In this document: positions 41,598 through 50,519 of the stretch, piece after piece
How the letters are laid out: each line of letters begins with the position of its first letter
How positions within the stretch are numbered: position 1 is the stretch's first letter
Source: Bradyrhizobium sp. CCBAU 53421
GTDB lineage: Bacteria; Pseudomonadota; Alphaproteobacteria; Rhizobiales; Xanthobacteraceae
DNA length: 64,000 bases
Reading direction: 5' to 3'
Assembly: GCF_015291625.1 (NCBI RefSeq)
Contig: NZ_CP030047.1
Location: 2,480,001 to 2,544,000 of the forward strand
Notes under the pieces: model-generated
Seen by the model: only the letters and a program-made list of their open reading frames with translations
What the model was told of the DNA's origin: nothing
Databases searched by the model: none
Program-made: the position numbers and the translations under genes

Positions 41598-42467
41598 TCA
41601 CCAGGTCAGATGGTCCATCGTCCAGTGCGGCATCCGCGCCGCTGTGCCGGCGACGGCCTTGATCGCCTGCGGCAGATCGCTCGCCTGCGACAGCGTCGCA
41701 CGGTGCGCGCCGGAGCCGATCAGCAGGGTCAGCATCCCGGCGCTGCGACCGCCGGCGATATCGTGATCGAGGGAATCGCCGATGACGAGGATGCGTTGCG
41801 GCGGGGGATGTCCCAACCGATCGCGCGCGGCGGCGAACATCGGTGGATACGGCTTGCCGACGAACAGCACGGTGCCGCCGAGCGATTGATAGAATGCGGC
41901 GAGCGCGCCGGGAGCAGGGATCAGCCCCGCGACTCCGAACATCACGAGATCAGGATTGGCGCACAGCATCGGCCGTTGCCGTGCGGCGGCCGCCGTCAGT
42001 TGCGCACGCCAGCGCTCGGGCTCTGCGGCGTCGTCGTCGAGCCCGCCGAGCAGGATGAAGTCGGCGTCGTGGATATCCGAGACCACCACGAGGTCGGTGC
42101 CGTCGACGATCGAGCGGTCAGCGTCGCGCGAGATCAGGAAGCAGGCGCGGCCGAGCTCGGCAAAGGGTGCCTGCTCGCGCGCATTGAGCCCGCGCCAGGT
42201 GACTTCGCCCGAGGACAACACGCCGTCATAGGCCTCCGGCGGCAGGCCGAGTGCTGCGAGGCGCCGCCGGTTGCTGCCGGCGCGCTTGCCGGAATTGGAG
42301 AGGATCAGAATGCGCTTGCCGGCCTCGCGCAGCCGCGCCACGCAATCCAGCGCCGCGGGAAACACCGCCAGCCCCTCGTGCAGCGTGCCCCATTGGTCGA
42401 GCAGCACATGATCGAAGCGGTCGGCGATGGCGTGAAGGCCGGCGATCGCGGTCGCATCGGCCTTCAT
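41598..42467 (-). CDS. HAD-superfamily class IIA hydrolase
   Basis: A 289-residue HAD hydrolase. Motif I is LLDQWGTLHEG, where the usual second Asp is Trp, as in the alphaproteobacterial HAD-IIA group I remember as TIGR01459. Motif II is ILSNSGKR, motif III has GKPYPPMF, and motif IV is VIGDSLDHDIAGG. It probably dephosphorylates a sugar phosphate. Its ATG overlaps the kinase TGA (ATGA), and 11 bp separate it from the aldolase. Confidence 0.85.
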   Translation of the reverse strand: MKADATAIAGLHAIADRFDHVLLDQWGTLHEGLAVFPAALDCVARLREAGKRILILSNSGKRAGSNRRRLAALGLPPEAYDGVLSSGEVTWRGLNAREQAPFAELGRACFLISRDADRSIVDGTDLVVVSDIHDADFILLGGLDDDAAEPERWRAQLTAAAARQRPMLCANPDLVMFGVAGLIPAPGALAAFYQSLGGTVLFVGKPYPPMFAAARDRLGHPPPQRILVIGDSLDHDIAGGRSAGMLTLLIGSGAHRATLSQASDLPQAIKAVAGTAARMPHWTMDHLTW

Positions 42468-43744
42468 GGCGGACCTCCGTTCAGCGCCAGCAGCGCGGCG
42501 CCGTAGCTGGCTTCGGTCTGCTCGGCGACCGAGACGGGAACGCCGAGCACGCGGTGCCTGATCCGGGTCCATGCATCGTTCTTCGCGCCGCCGCCGATTC
42601 CGATGACCCGGCGCAGGCGCGGCGCGCCGAGCCGCGCAAGCTGGCGGTAGGCGAGGGCTTCGACCGACGCGATGCCTTCGAGCAGGCCCTGGAAGAAGCG
42701 GCAATCTTCTGCCGGGCGCGGCGTGATCCGTGCGGCAAGCTGTGGATCGGCGATCGGGAAGCGTTCGCCGGGTTTCGGGAGCGGATAGTAGTCGAGCCCG
42801 GTCGGCGTATCCGGCGTCACCTGCGGCGTCAGGCGCTCCATCTCGTCGGCGCTGAAATGCAACAGCAGCGCGGCGCCGCCGGAGTTCGAGGCGCCGCCGG
42901 CGAGCCAGCGCTCGCCGAGCCGGTGCGAATAGACGCCCTGGTCGCCCGCGAAGATCGGCTGGGTCGCGAGCTGCTTCACCACCAGCGTGGTGCCGAGCGA
43001 GGTGACGGCATCGCCCGGCTGATCGGCCCGCGTCGCGATGAAGGCCGCAACGCCATCGGTGGTGCCGGCGGCGACGTGGGCGGTGGCGGGCAGGCCGAGC
43101 GAGTGCGCGATCTGCGGATCCATCTCGGAAAATGGCGTTCCCGGCACCAGCACTTCGGGAAGCAGATCGTTGCGCACGCCGAGCTGTTCGAGCCAGAGCG
43201 GCCAGGCGCGCGCGACCGGGTCGTAGCCGAGCTTCAGCGCGTTGTTCTCGTCGCTGATGCCGTGATGGTTCGCGAGCCGCCCCGCGATCCAGTCCGCCTG
43301 ATGAACGGCGTGCCGCGCATCGCCGATATAGCCATGATCCAGCAGATAAAGCAGCTTGGCGAGCGCGCTGCTCGCGCCGTGTGCGCCGCTCTCGAGCGGT
43401 GCGACTGCAGCCACGCGCGTCGCCTCATGGGTGGCCCGCGCATCATTGTACATCAGCCCCGCGGAGCAGGGGCGACCGGCCGCATCGACCAGCAGCAGCG
43501 TGCCCGACGTGCCGTCCACGACGATGCGCGTGATGTCGCCGAGACCGACGGTCTCGCCGAGCTTGCGGATTGCTGCGACCGTGGCCTGCCACCACAGCTC
43601 CGGCGTCTGGTCGATGGCGTTGCCGTCGACGCGCGGTGCGGGCAGCGCGACGGACGCGGAGCCGCGAATGCCGGCCTGCGGATCGATCGCGCAGGCGCGG
43701 ACTCCGCCGGTTCCGACATCGATGCCGAGAAACAAACCTCCCAT
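42464..43744 (-). CDS. FGGY-family carbohydrate kinase (ribulokinase-like)
   Basis: A 426-residue two-domain kinase with FLGIDVGTGGVRACAID (phosphate 1), VVDGTSGTLLLVDAAGRP, TSLGTTLVVK (phosphate 2) and GIGGGAKNDAWTRI (adenosine). At about 425 residues it is shorter than xylulokinase and resembles the D-ribulokinase-like clade. It is the first gene of the leftward operon, divergent from the SorC regulator. Confidence 0.88.
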   Translation of the reverse strand: MGGLFLGIDVGTGGVRACAIDPQAGIRGSASVALPAPRVDGNAIDQTPELWWQATVAAIRKLGETVGLGDITRIVVDGTSGTLLLVDAAGRPCSAGLMYNDARATHEATRVAAVAPLESGAHGASSALAKLLYLLDHGYIGDARHAVHQADWIAGRLANHHGISDENNALKLGYDPVARAWPLWLEQLGVRNDLLPEVLVPGTPFSEMDPQIAHSLGLPATAHVAAGTTDGVAAFIATRADQPGDAVTSLGTTLVVKQLATQPIFAGDQGVYSHRLGERWLAGGASNSGGAALLLHFSADEMERLTPQVTPDTPTGLDYYPLPKPGERFPIADPQLAARITPRPAEDCRFFQGLLEGIASVEALAYRQLARLGAPRLRRVIGIGGGAKNDAWTRIRHRVLGVPVSVAEQTEASYGAALLALNGGPP

Positions 43745-43828
43745 CCGACTTCACCGTTCTCTGGTGCGCGCGCATCGATGTTGGTTGCGCTGCAGCACGT
43801 TTGGGGGATTGACGCCCCGTTCGGCCTC

Positions 43829-43844
43829 TGCAATTTTTTGCAGG
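43829..43844. promoter_or_regulatory. Candidate SorC-regulator operator (CTGCAA-TTTT-TTGCAG)
   Basis: A 16-bp inverted repeat with perfect 6-base arms lies in the 134-bp region between the divergent kinase and SorC genes, followed by another half-site (AAATTTGCAAG, 43854-43864). It is well placed to control both arms of the locus. Confidence 0.55.
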
Positions 43845-43878
43845 ACGTGAAGAAATTTGCAAGCGGACTTTTCCGGAC

Positions 43879-44895
43879 ATGGCCACACCGCCCGACAGGC
43901 TGCCGACGATCGACGGCGAGGCGTCGCTCGCGACCCGCGCGGCGTGGCTGTATTTCGCGGCGGGACTGACGCAGTCGGAGGTCGCCGACCGCCTCAACAT
44001 CCAGAGCACCAAGGCGCACCGCCTGATCGCGCGCGCCAGCCGCGAGGGCATGATCCGCGTTTTCGTCGAGGGGCCGGTCGCCGAATGCGTCGCGCTGGAG
44101 AACGACCTCACGCAGCGCTTCGGTCTTTCGTTCTGTCGCGTCGCGCCTGATCTCGGCGAGACCGACCTGCCGCTGAAGGCGTTGGCGCTGGAAGGCGCGA
44201 GCTTCCTGCGCCAGATCCTCGAGCGCGACGACGACAAGGTGATCGGCGTCGGCCATGGCCGCACGCTCGCCGCCGTGGTCGAGCAGATGCCGCAGACCCC
44301 GGCGCGCGACGCGCAGTTCGTCTCGCTGCTCGGCGGACTGACGCGGAAGTTCGCCGCCAATCCGTTCGACGTGATTCACCGGCTTGCCGAACGCACCGGC
44401 GCGGAAGCCTATCTGTTGCCGGTGCCCGTGTTCGCCAACTCGGTCGCCGATCGCGCCGTCCTGATGCAGCAGTTCGGCATCGCCGACGTGTTCGCGTTGG
44501 CGCGCAAGGCCTCGCTGCTGTTCGTCGGCATCGGGCAGGTCAGCCGCGACGGCTTTCTGGTGTCTAGCGGCATGATCAAGCCCGACGAGGTCGTCGAGCT
44601 GAAGCGCGTCGGCGCCTGCGCCGATCTGCTCGGACATTTCTTCAGCGCCGACGGAACGGTGCTCGACACCGATCTGTCGGCCCGCGCCACCTCCATGAGC
44701 ATGGCCGATCTCAGGAAGCACCGGATCGTCGCCATCGCCGGCGGGCCGGCCAAGGTCACCGCGCTGCGCGGGGTGCTGCGCAGCGGCGTGCTGCATGGCC
44801 TCATCATCGACGAGGTGACCGCAAAGGCGCTCGCAACCGACAAGCCGGAGACCACATCCGGCAAGGCAAGAAGCAAGACCCGGAAGGACACATAA
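43879..44895 (+). CDS. SorC/DeoR-type sugar-responsive regulator (EryD-like)
   Basis: A 338-residue regulator. An N-terminal helix-turn-helix at about residues 20-60 has TQSEVADRLNIQSTKAHRLI, and a SorC sugar-binding domain occupies the rest, with VIGVGHGRTLAAVVEQMPQ, SLLGGLTRK and the phosphosugar loop VGIGQVS. The basic tail is KARSKTRKDT. It precedes the ABC operon by 28 bp on the same strand and is divergent from the kinase operon. EryD, the erythritol regulator, has this build. Confidence 0.9.
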   Translation: MATPPDRLPTIDGEASLATRAAWLYFAAGLTQSEVADRLNIQSTKAHRLIARASREGMIRVFVEGPVAECVALENDLTQRFGLSFCRVAPDLGETDLPLKALALEGASFLRQILERDDDKVIGVGHGRTLAAVVEQMPQTPARDAQFVSLLGGLTRKFAANPFDVIHRLAERTGAEAYLLPVPVFANSVADRAVLMQQFGIADVFALARKASLLFVGIGQVSRDGFLVSSGMIKPDEVVELKRVGACADLLGHFFSADGTVLDTDLSARATSMSMADLRKHRIVAIAGGPAKVTALRGVLRSGVLHGLIIDEVTAKALATDKPETTSGKARSKTRKDT

Positions 44896-44923
44896 AACAA
44901 GCGTCAACAAGGAGAGGAAATAC

Positions 44924-46363
44924 ATGTTCGATCGCGAGAAGAATCTGTTCGACTCCTACGCTGCCAAACGCATCAGCCGCCGCGATCTCCTCGACGGCGC
45001 CGCCAAGCTCGGCATCGCGGGCATTGCCGCCAACGCCGCCTTCGCCTCCTCGCTATCGAAGGCGATGGCCGCGGATTTCAACTGGAAGGCCCAGAGCGGC
45101 AAGACGGTCAAGCTGCTGCTGAACAAGCACCCTTACGTCGATGCGATGATCGGCGATATCGAGGCGTTCAAGACGCTGACCGGCATGAACGTCACCTACG
45201 ACATCTTCCCGGAGGACGTCTATTTCGACAAGGTGACGGCGGCGCTGTCGTCGAAGTCGGACCAGTACGACGCCTTCATGACCGGCGCCTACATGACCTG
45301 GACCTATGGTCCCGCCGGCTGGATCGAGGACCTCAACACCTACATCAAGGATCCCGCCAAGACCAATCCGGCCTTCGCCTGGGACGACGTGCTGCCGGGC
45401 CTGCGCGCCTCCACGGCGTGGGACGGCGTCGCCGGCTCCGAGCTCGGCTCGGGCAAGGCCAAGCAGTGGTGCATCCCCTGGGGCTACGAGCTCAACAACA
45501 TCACCTACAACCGCAACGTCTTCGACAAGGTCGGCGTCAAGCCGCCGAAGAATCTCGACGAGATGCTGGAGGTCGCGGCCAAGATCACCAAGGACGCCGG
45601 CGGGCCCTACGGCGTCGGCGTGCGCGGCTCGCGCTCCTGGGCGACCATCCATCCGGGCTTCCTGTCGGCCTATTCGAATTTCGGCCAGAAGGATTTCGTG
45701 ATGGAGGGCGGCAAGCTGAAGGCCGCGATGAACACCAAGGCCTCCAAGGAATTCCACGACAAGTGGGTCAAGATGATCCAGACCTCAGGTCCGAAGAACT
45801 GGTCGACCTACACCTGGTACCAGGTCGGCACCGATCTCGGCGCCGGCGCCTCCGGCATGATCTTCGACGCCGACATCCTCGGCTACTTCATGAACGGCGG
45901 CGACAACAAGGAGAAGGGGCATCTCGGCTACGCGCCGTTCGCCGCCAATCCGGCCGCCAAGGCGCCGACCCCGAACGTCTGGATCTGGTCGCTCGCGATG
46001 TCGACCTTCTCCAAGCAGAAGGACGCCGCATGGCTGTTCATGCAATGGGCGGCGTCCGTCGAGCATGACCTGTTCGGCGCGCGCAAGATGGACTTCGTCA
46101 ATCCGGTGCGCACCTCGGTGTGGAAGGACAGCGAGTTCCGCGACCGCATCGCGAAATCCTATCCCGGTTATCTCGAGCAGCATGACATGTCGTCACCCGG
46201 CGCCAAGATCTACTTCACGGCGCAACCGTTATTCTTCGACCTGACGACGGAATGGGCCGCCTCGCTGCAGAAGATGGTGGCGAAGGAGGTCAGCGTCGAC
46301 GAAGGACTCGACAAGCTCGCCGACAGCATCAACCGCCAGCTCAAGCAGGCCGGTCTCGGCTGA
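44924..46363 (+). CDS. CUT1 sugar/polyol ABC transporter binding protein, Tat-exported
   Basis: A 479-residue family-1 binding protein. The N-terminus holds a Tat signal, SRRDLLDGAAKLGIAGIAAN, with likely cleavage near AMA-ADF at about residue 47. The mature part has a typical sugar-binder layout (VYFDKVTAALSSKSDQYDAF, NNITYNRNVFDKVGVKPPKN) with many aromatic residues for sugar stacking. AAGGAGAGG lies 7 nt before the ATG. A strong stem-loop after the gene separates it from the permeases. Confidence 0.92.
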   Translation: MFDREKNLFDSYAAKRISRRDLLDGAAKLGIAGIAANAAFASSLSKAMAADFNWKAQSGKTVKLLLNKHPYVDAMIGDIEAFKTLTGMNVTYDIFPEDVYFDKVTAALSSKSDQYDAFMTGAYMTWTYGPAGWIEDLNTYIKDPAKTNPAFAWDDVLPGLRASTAWDGVAGSELGSGKAKQWCIPWGYELNNITYNRNVFDKVGVKPPKNLDEMLEVAAKITKDAGGPYGVGVRGSRSWATIHPGFLSAYSNFGQKDFVMEGGKLKAAMNTKASKEFHDKWVKMIQTSGPKNWSTYTWYQVGTDLGAGASGMIFDADILGYFMNGGDNKEKGHLGYAPFAANPAAKAPTPNVWIWSLAMSTFSKQKDAAWLFMQWAASVEHDLFGARKMDFVNPVRTSVWKDSEFRDRIAKSYPGYLEQHDMSSPGAKIYFTAQPLFFDLTTEWAASLQKMVAKEVSVDEGLDKLADSINRQLKQAGLG

Positions 46364-46404
46364 CGATCAACTGTGCGGTGCATGATCCCCCGCACCGCAC
46401 CCAT

Positions 46405-46441
46405 CCGCCGGCTCGGACCGTTGTCCCATCCGAGCCGGCGG
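46405..46441 (+). other. 13-bp stem-loop between binding-protein and permease genes
   Basis: CCGCCGGCTCGGA (46405-46417) and TCCGAGCCGGCGG (46429-46441) pair perfectly around an 11-nt loop. There is no U-tract, so it fits an mRNA-stabilising or partially attenuating structure that keeps binding-protein transcript high. Confidence 0.7.
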
Positions 46442-46473
46442 CGTTTGCCAGCGGAACGCGATCTCTTATCATC

Positions 46474-47409
46474 ATGAGCATGGTCCAACTTCTCCAGACG
46501 AACGCGCAGGCAGCGCCGGCCAAGCCAAGGCCGCGCGTGCGCCTCTTGCCCTATCTGCTCAGCCTGCCGGCGCTGCTCGTTTGCGTGGCGATCCTGGTTC
46601 CGTTCGTGACTGCGGCGGTCTATTCGCTGCAGCGCTATCGGCTGAACCTGCCTTACCTGCGCGGTTTCATCGGCGCCGGCAACTACGTCGACTTCCTGTC
46701 CGATCCGGCGTTCTGGAATACGTTCCGGATCTCGATCACCTACACCGCGGTGACGGTCGTGCTTGAGCTGCTGCTCGGCCTCGGCATTGCGCTGCTGCTG
46801 CGCCGGCCGAGCCGCTTCCACAATGCGGTGTCGATCATGCTGCTGCTGCCGCTGATGACGGCGCCGGCGATCGCCGCCCTGATGTGGAAGCTGATGACCA
46901 ATCCGAGCTTCGGCATCCTGTCCTATCTGGTCGGCCTGTTCGGCGTCACCGATTTCAAATGGGCGTCCGATCCGTCGAGCGCGCTGTTCACGGTCGTGCT
47001 GGTCGATGTCTGGGTCTACACGCCCTTCATCATGATCCTGCTGCTGGCGGGCCTGCGCTCGCTGCCGCGGCAGCCGTTCGAGGCGGCGGCACTCGACGGC
47101 GTGCCGGCAAGCTTCGTGTTCTTCCGCATCACGCTGCCGATGCTGGCGCCCTACATCATCACGGCCTCGCTGTTCCGCCTGCTGGATTCGATCCAGCAGT
47201 TCGACATCATCTATGCGATGACGCAGGGCGGGCCCGGCGACCGCCTGATGGTGTTCCAGGTGCAGGCCTATCTGGAGTTCTTCCAGTACACCAATGTCGG
47301 CAGGTCGGCCGCGCTGTTGATGATCCTCTGGCTGATCACCAACATCCTGTCCAACATCTTCATCAAGAACTGGCTGCGGCTGCGCGCGCGTGCGCACGGC
47401 CACGCGTGA
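46474..47409 (+). CDS. CUT1 ABC transporter permease 1 (MalF type)
   Basis: A 311-residue permease starting MSMVQLLQTNAQAAPAKPRP, with six helices and the EAA loop EAAALDGVPASFVFFRITLP. The start at 46474 was picked because upstream in-frame sequence covers the stem-loop. No clear Shine-Dalgarno is seen, consistent with coupling to upstream translation. It pairs with the permease at 47424. Confidence 0.9.
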   Translation: MSMVQLLQTNAQAAPAKPRPRVRLLPYLLSLPALLVCVAILVPFVTAAVYSLQRYRLNLPYLRGFIGAGNYVDFLSDPAFWNTFRISITYTAVTVVLELLLGLGIALLLRRPSRFHNAVSIMLLLPLMTAPAIAALMWKLMTNPSFGILSYLVGLFGVTDFKWASDPSSALFTVVLVDVWVYTPFIMILLLAGLRSLPRQPFEAAALDGVPASFVFFRITLPMLAPYIITASLFRLLDSIQQFDIIYAMTQGGPGDRLMVFQVQAYLEFFQYTNVGRSAALLMILWLITNILSNIFIKNWLRLRARAHGHA

Positions 47410-47423
47410 CGGGGAGAGGCGCG

Positions 47424-48281
47424 ATGGAACATTCCAGCCTTGCCGGTCGCATCTTCCGCGGTGTGGCGCTGACGCTGATCCTGATCTTCTTCATGTTTCC
47501 GATCGTCTGGATCTTCCTGATGTCGTTCCAGACCAACGAGCAGATCTTGAGGATCCCGCCGCGGATCCTGTTCGAGCCGACGCTTGCGAATTACGAGGCG
47601 CTGATATCCGGCCAGCTGCGCACCGCGGCCGGCAATCTGCAGATCTCCTTCATGCGCAACCTCTTCAACAGCGTCGTGCTGTCGAGCGCGGCGGTGCTGC
47701 TGGCGCTGCTGCTCGGCGTGCCGGCGGCCTACGCCTTTGCGCGCTTCAAGTTCCGGCTCGGCGAGACCATCGCCTTCACGCTGCTGTCTTTCCGCTTCGC
47801 GCCGCCGCTGCTCGTGCTGCTGCCGCTGTCGCTGTACTATCAGGAGCTCGGGCTCAACGACACCTACTTCGGTATCGTCTGGGTCTATCAGCTGATCGCG
47901 CTGCCGCTGATCCTGTGGATCGTGCGCGGCTATTTCGAGGATATCAGCCCCGACATCGAGCACGCCTATCGGCTGGCCGGGCATTCCTGGCGCGAGGCCT
48001 TCACGAGGATCGCGGTGCCGCTCGCAGGACCGGGGATCGCCGCGGCCGGGCTGCTGTCGTTCATCTTCTGCTGGAACAATTTCGTCTTCGCGTTGATTTT
48101 GGCCTCCGCCGACAAGCAGCCGGTGACCGTCGGCGCGCTGGCCTTCGTCACCGCGTCGGGAATCCAGTATGGCCAGATCGCGGCGGCGATCGTGCTGTCG
48201 GTGACGCCGACTTTGTTGCTCGCGCTCTATGCGCAGCGCTATCTGGTCGAAGGTCTCTCGCTCGGCGCGGTGAAAGGCTGA
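47424..48281 (+). CDS. CUT1 ABC transporter permease 2 (MalG type)
   Basis: A 285-residue permease with six helices. FMFPIVWIFLMSFQTNEQIL follows TM1, and the EAA loop is EHAYRLAGHSWREAFTRIAV. GGGGAGAGG lies 4 nt upstream of the ATG. It ends 4 bp before the first ATPase gene. Confidence 0.92.
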   Translation: MEHSSLAGRIFRGVALTLILIFFMFPIVWIFLMSFQTNEQILRIPPRILFEPTLANYEALISGQLRTAAGNLQISFMRNLFNSVVLSSAAVLLALLLGVPAAYAFARFKFRLGETIAFTLLSFRFAPPLLVLLPLSLYYQELGLNDTYFGIVWVYQLIALPLILWIVRGYFEDISPDIEHAYRLAGHSWREAFTRIAVPLAGPGIAAAGLLSFIFCWNNFVFALILASADKQPVTVGALAFVTASGIQYGQIAAAIVLSVTPTLLLALYAQRYLVEGLSLGAVKG

Positions 48282-48285
48282 TCCG

Positions 48286-49389
48286 ATGGCGCGTCTCGAG
48301 ATCAATTCGGTGATCAAGGCATTCGGTGCGGCACGGCCCGCCGACGGGCTGTCGCTGGCGGTCGAGCCCGGCGAGATCGTGGCGGTGTTCGGACCCTCCG
48401 GCAGCGGAAAGACCGTGCTGCTGCGCATGATCGCGGGGATGTTCGAGCCCGACGACGGCGACATCACCATCGGCGGCCGCTCGGTGGTCGGCGCTCCGCC
48501 CGAGCGGCGCGGCATCGGCATGGCGTTCCAGAATTTTGCGCTGTTTCCGCACATGACCGCCCGCGACAATATCGCGAGCGGGCTGCGCGCGAAGGCTGGC
48601 GGCAACGAAGTCGCGGGCCGGGTTGCCGCGATCAGCAAGCTGCTCAAGATCGAGCACGTGCTCGGCCACACCCCGCGCGAATTGTCGAACGGACAGAAGC
48701 AGCGGACTGCGCTGGCGCGGGCGCTGATCGGCAATCCGGACGTGCTGCTGCTGGATGATCCCTTGCGCAACGTCGACGCCAAGCTGCGCTATGAGATGCG
48801 GCTCGAGCTGCCGAACCTGTTGCGGCGAGGAACGGCCGCGGTGCTCTACGTGACCCAGGACTATCGCGAGGCGATGGCGATCGCCGACCGGATCGCGGTG
48901 CTGATCGACGGCCGGCTCGCGCAGGTCGCAACGCCTGCCGATATCTATGCCCAGCCGGCGTCGGTCGCGATCGCGCGACTGTTCGGCGATCCGACCATCA
49001 ACCTTGCCGAGGTATCTCCAGTGGCGGAGCACGGCATGCTGTCGGCCATGGTCGCCGGCGCCAGGATGCGGCTCGGTGCTGCCGATGGTGCAGCGCCTGC
49101 CGGTGCATGCTGGCTCGGCGTCCGGCCGGAGGATCTCGCGGTGTCGTCTGCGGCCACGGACGAGGCCATCCCGGCGCGCATCCTCGCGATCACGCCGATG
49201 CACGAGAAGGCGGTGCTGCTGCTCCGTCTCGCCGACGGAACGGAATGGCTGGCGGCGCTGCCGCCGGATGCGCCGCAAGGTGCGGCCGACGATAGCGTCT
49301 TCGTCCGCTTCGCGAGCGATGCTGCGATGCTGTTCGATCGCGCGACCGGGCTCCGGATCGGGCCATCGCACCGGCTCAAGGCGGCATAG
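48286..49389 (+). CDS. ABC transporter ATPase 1 with degenerate catalytic residues
   Basis: A 367-residue MalK-like ATPase with a C-terminal TOBE-type regulatory domain. Walker A GPSGSGKT (36-43) and Q-loop Gln82 are normal. The signature is LSNGQ, the Walker B catalytic Glu is Asp (LLLDDP, D158), and the switch His is Gln (YVTQDY, Q191). So its own hydrolysis should be weak. It is followed 6 bp later by a second ATPase whose Walker B and His are canonical. The two likely form a heterodimer, as with GlpS and GlpT of the rhizobial glycerol transporter. Confidence 0.92.
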   Translation: MARLEINSVIKAFGAARPADGLSLAVEPGEIVAVFGPSGSGKTVLLRMIAGMFEPDDGDITIGGRSVVGAPPERRGIGMAFQNFALFPHMTARDNIASGLRAKAGGNEVAGRVAAISKLLKIEHVLGHTPRELSNGQKQRTALARALIGNPDVLLLDDPLRNVDAKLRYEMRLELPNLLRRGTAAVLYVTQDYREAMAIADRIAVLIDGRLAQVATPADIYAQPASVAIARLFGDPTINLAEVSPVAEHGMLSAMVAGARMRLGAADGAAPAGACWLGVRPEDLAVSSAATDEAIPARILAITPMHEKAVLLLRLADGTEWLAALPPDAPQGAADDSVFVRFASDAAMLFDRATGLRIGPSHRLKAA

Positions 49390-49395
49390 GAGCGG

Positions 49396-50517
49396 ATGGT
49401 CATGGACATGCTCAAGCTTCGAGGTATCGACAAGGTCTATCGCAGCCGCGGCAAGGTGCCGGTGCATGCTGTGCGTGCGCTCGATATGGCGGTCGAGAAG
49501 GGCGAGATCGTCGCGCTGCTGGGATCGTCGGGCTGCGGCAAGACCTCGACCCTGCGCATGATCGCGGGGTTCGAGGACGTCTCGGCCGGATCGATTGCGC
49601 TCGGCGGGCGGCGGATCCACGAGCTGCCACCGGCGCGGCGCAAGGTCGCGATGGCATTCGAGGGCTATTCGCTCTATCCCCCGCTCACGGTCCGCGAGAA
49701 CATCGCGTTCGCGCTGAAATCCGCTCAGCTATCGCGCAACGAAATGACGCGTCGCGTCGACGAGATCGCCCGCCTGGTTGAGATCGAGGACATCCTCGAC
49801 AGCTATCCACGCGCGATCTCCGGCGGCCAGCAGCAGCGCGTGTCGCTGGCGCGGGCCCTGGTGCGCGATGCCGACCTCTATCTGCTCGACGAGCCGATGG
49901 GACAGCTCGAACCGCAGCTGCGCGCGGTGCTGCGCGGCCGGATCAAGAGCCTGCTTGCCGAGCGCGGCATGACCGCGATCTTCGTCACCCACGACCAGAC
50001 CGAAGCCAGCGCGCTGGCCGACCGCATCGCGGTCATGGAAGGCGGCGTGCTGCAGCAGTTCGCCAGCGAGAAGGAGCTGAAGGGCCGGCCTGCAAATCTG
50101 TTCGTCGCGAGCTTTATTGGCGAGCCGCCGATGAACCTGCTCGACGCCGAGGTGGCGCGGTCGGATAACGGCTTCCGCCTGTCGGTTGGAGCGGATATGC
50201 GTTTCGATATTAGTGGCGCCGGGCTCGACAATGAAGCGGCGAAGGCGCTCGCCAGCACGCCGCAGGTGCAGATCGGCATTCGTCCGCAAAAGATCGTGGT
50301 CGGGACCGGCGACGTCAGGGTCAAGGTCGTCTCCAATCAGTGGCTCGGCGATCAGTCGCATGTCGCCGGCGATTGCGGCGGCCGGATGCTGATCGCGGTC
50401 ACGCCGGGCCGCGTCGCCGCGCGGCCGGGAGAGATTATCTCGTTCGCGCCGGAGCCGCGTCACCTGCACATCTTCGGCAGCGATGGGACCTGCATTCGCC
50501 ATGCGGAGGTGTCCTGA
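49396..50517 (+). CDS. ABC transporter ATPase 2, canonical catalytic site, variant Q-loop
   Basis: A 373-residue MalK-like ATPase with C-terminal TOBE-type domain. Walker A GSSGCGKT (43-50), signature ISGGQQQR, Walker B YLLDEPMGQLE and switch His in VTHDQ are canonical. The Q-loop Gln is Glu (AFEGYSLYPP, E89). ATGs at 49396, 49402 and 49408 are all in frame; AGGAG (49388-49392) favours one of the first two. It is paired with ATPase 1. Confidence 0.92.
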   Translation: MVMDMLKLRGIDKVYRSRGKVPVHAVRALDMAVEKGEIVALLGSSGCGKTSTLRMIAGFEDVSAGSIALGGRRIHELPPARRKVAMAFEGYSLYPPLTVRENIAFALKSAQLSRNEMTRRVDEIARLVEIEDILDSYPRAISGGQQQRVSLARALVRDADLYLLDEPMGQLEPQLRAVLRGRIKSLLAERGMTAIFVTHDQTEASALADRIAVMEGGVLQQFASEKELKGRPANLFVASFIGEPPMNLLDAEVARSDNGFRLSVGADMRFDISGAGLDNEAAKALASTPQVQIGIRPQKIVVGTGDVRVKVVSNQWLGDQSHVAGDCGGRMLIAVTPGRVAARPGEIISFAPEPRHLHIFGSDGTCIRHAEVS

Positions 50518-50519
50518 CC

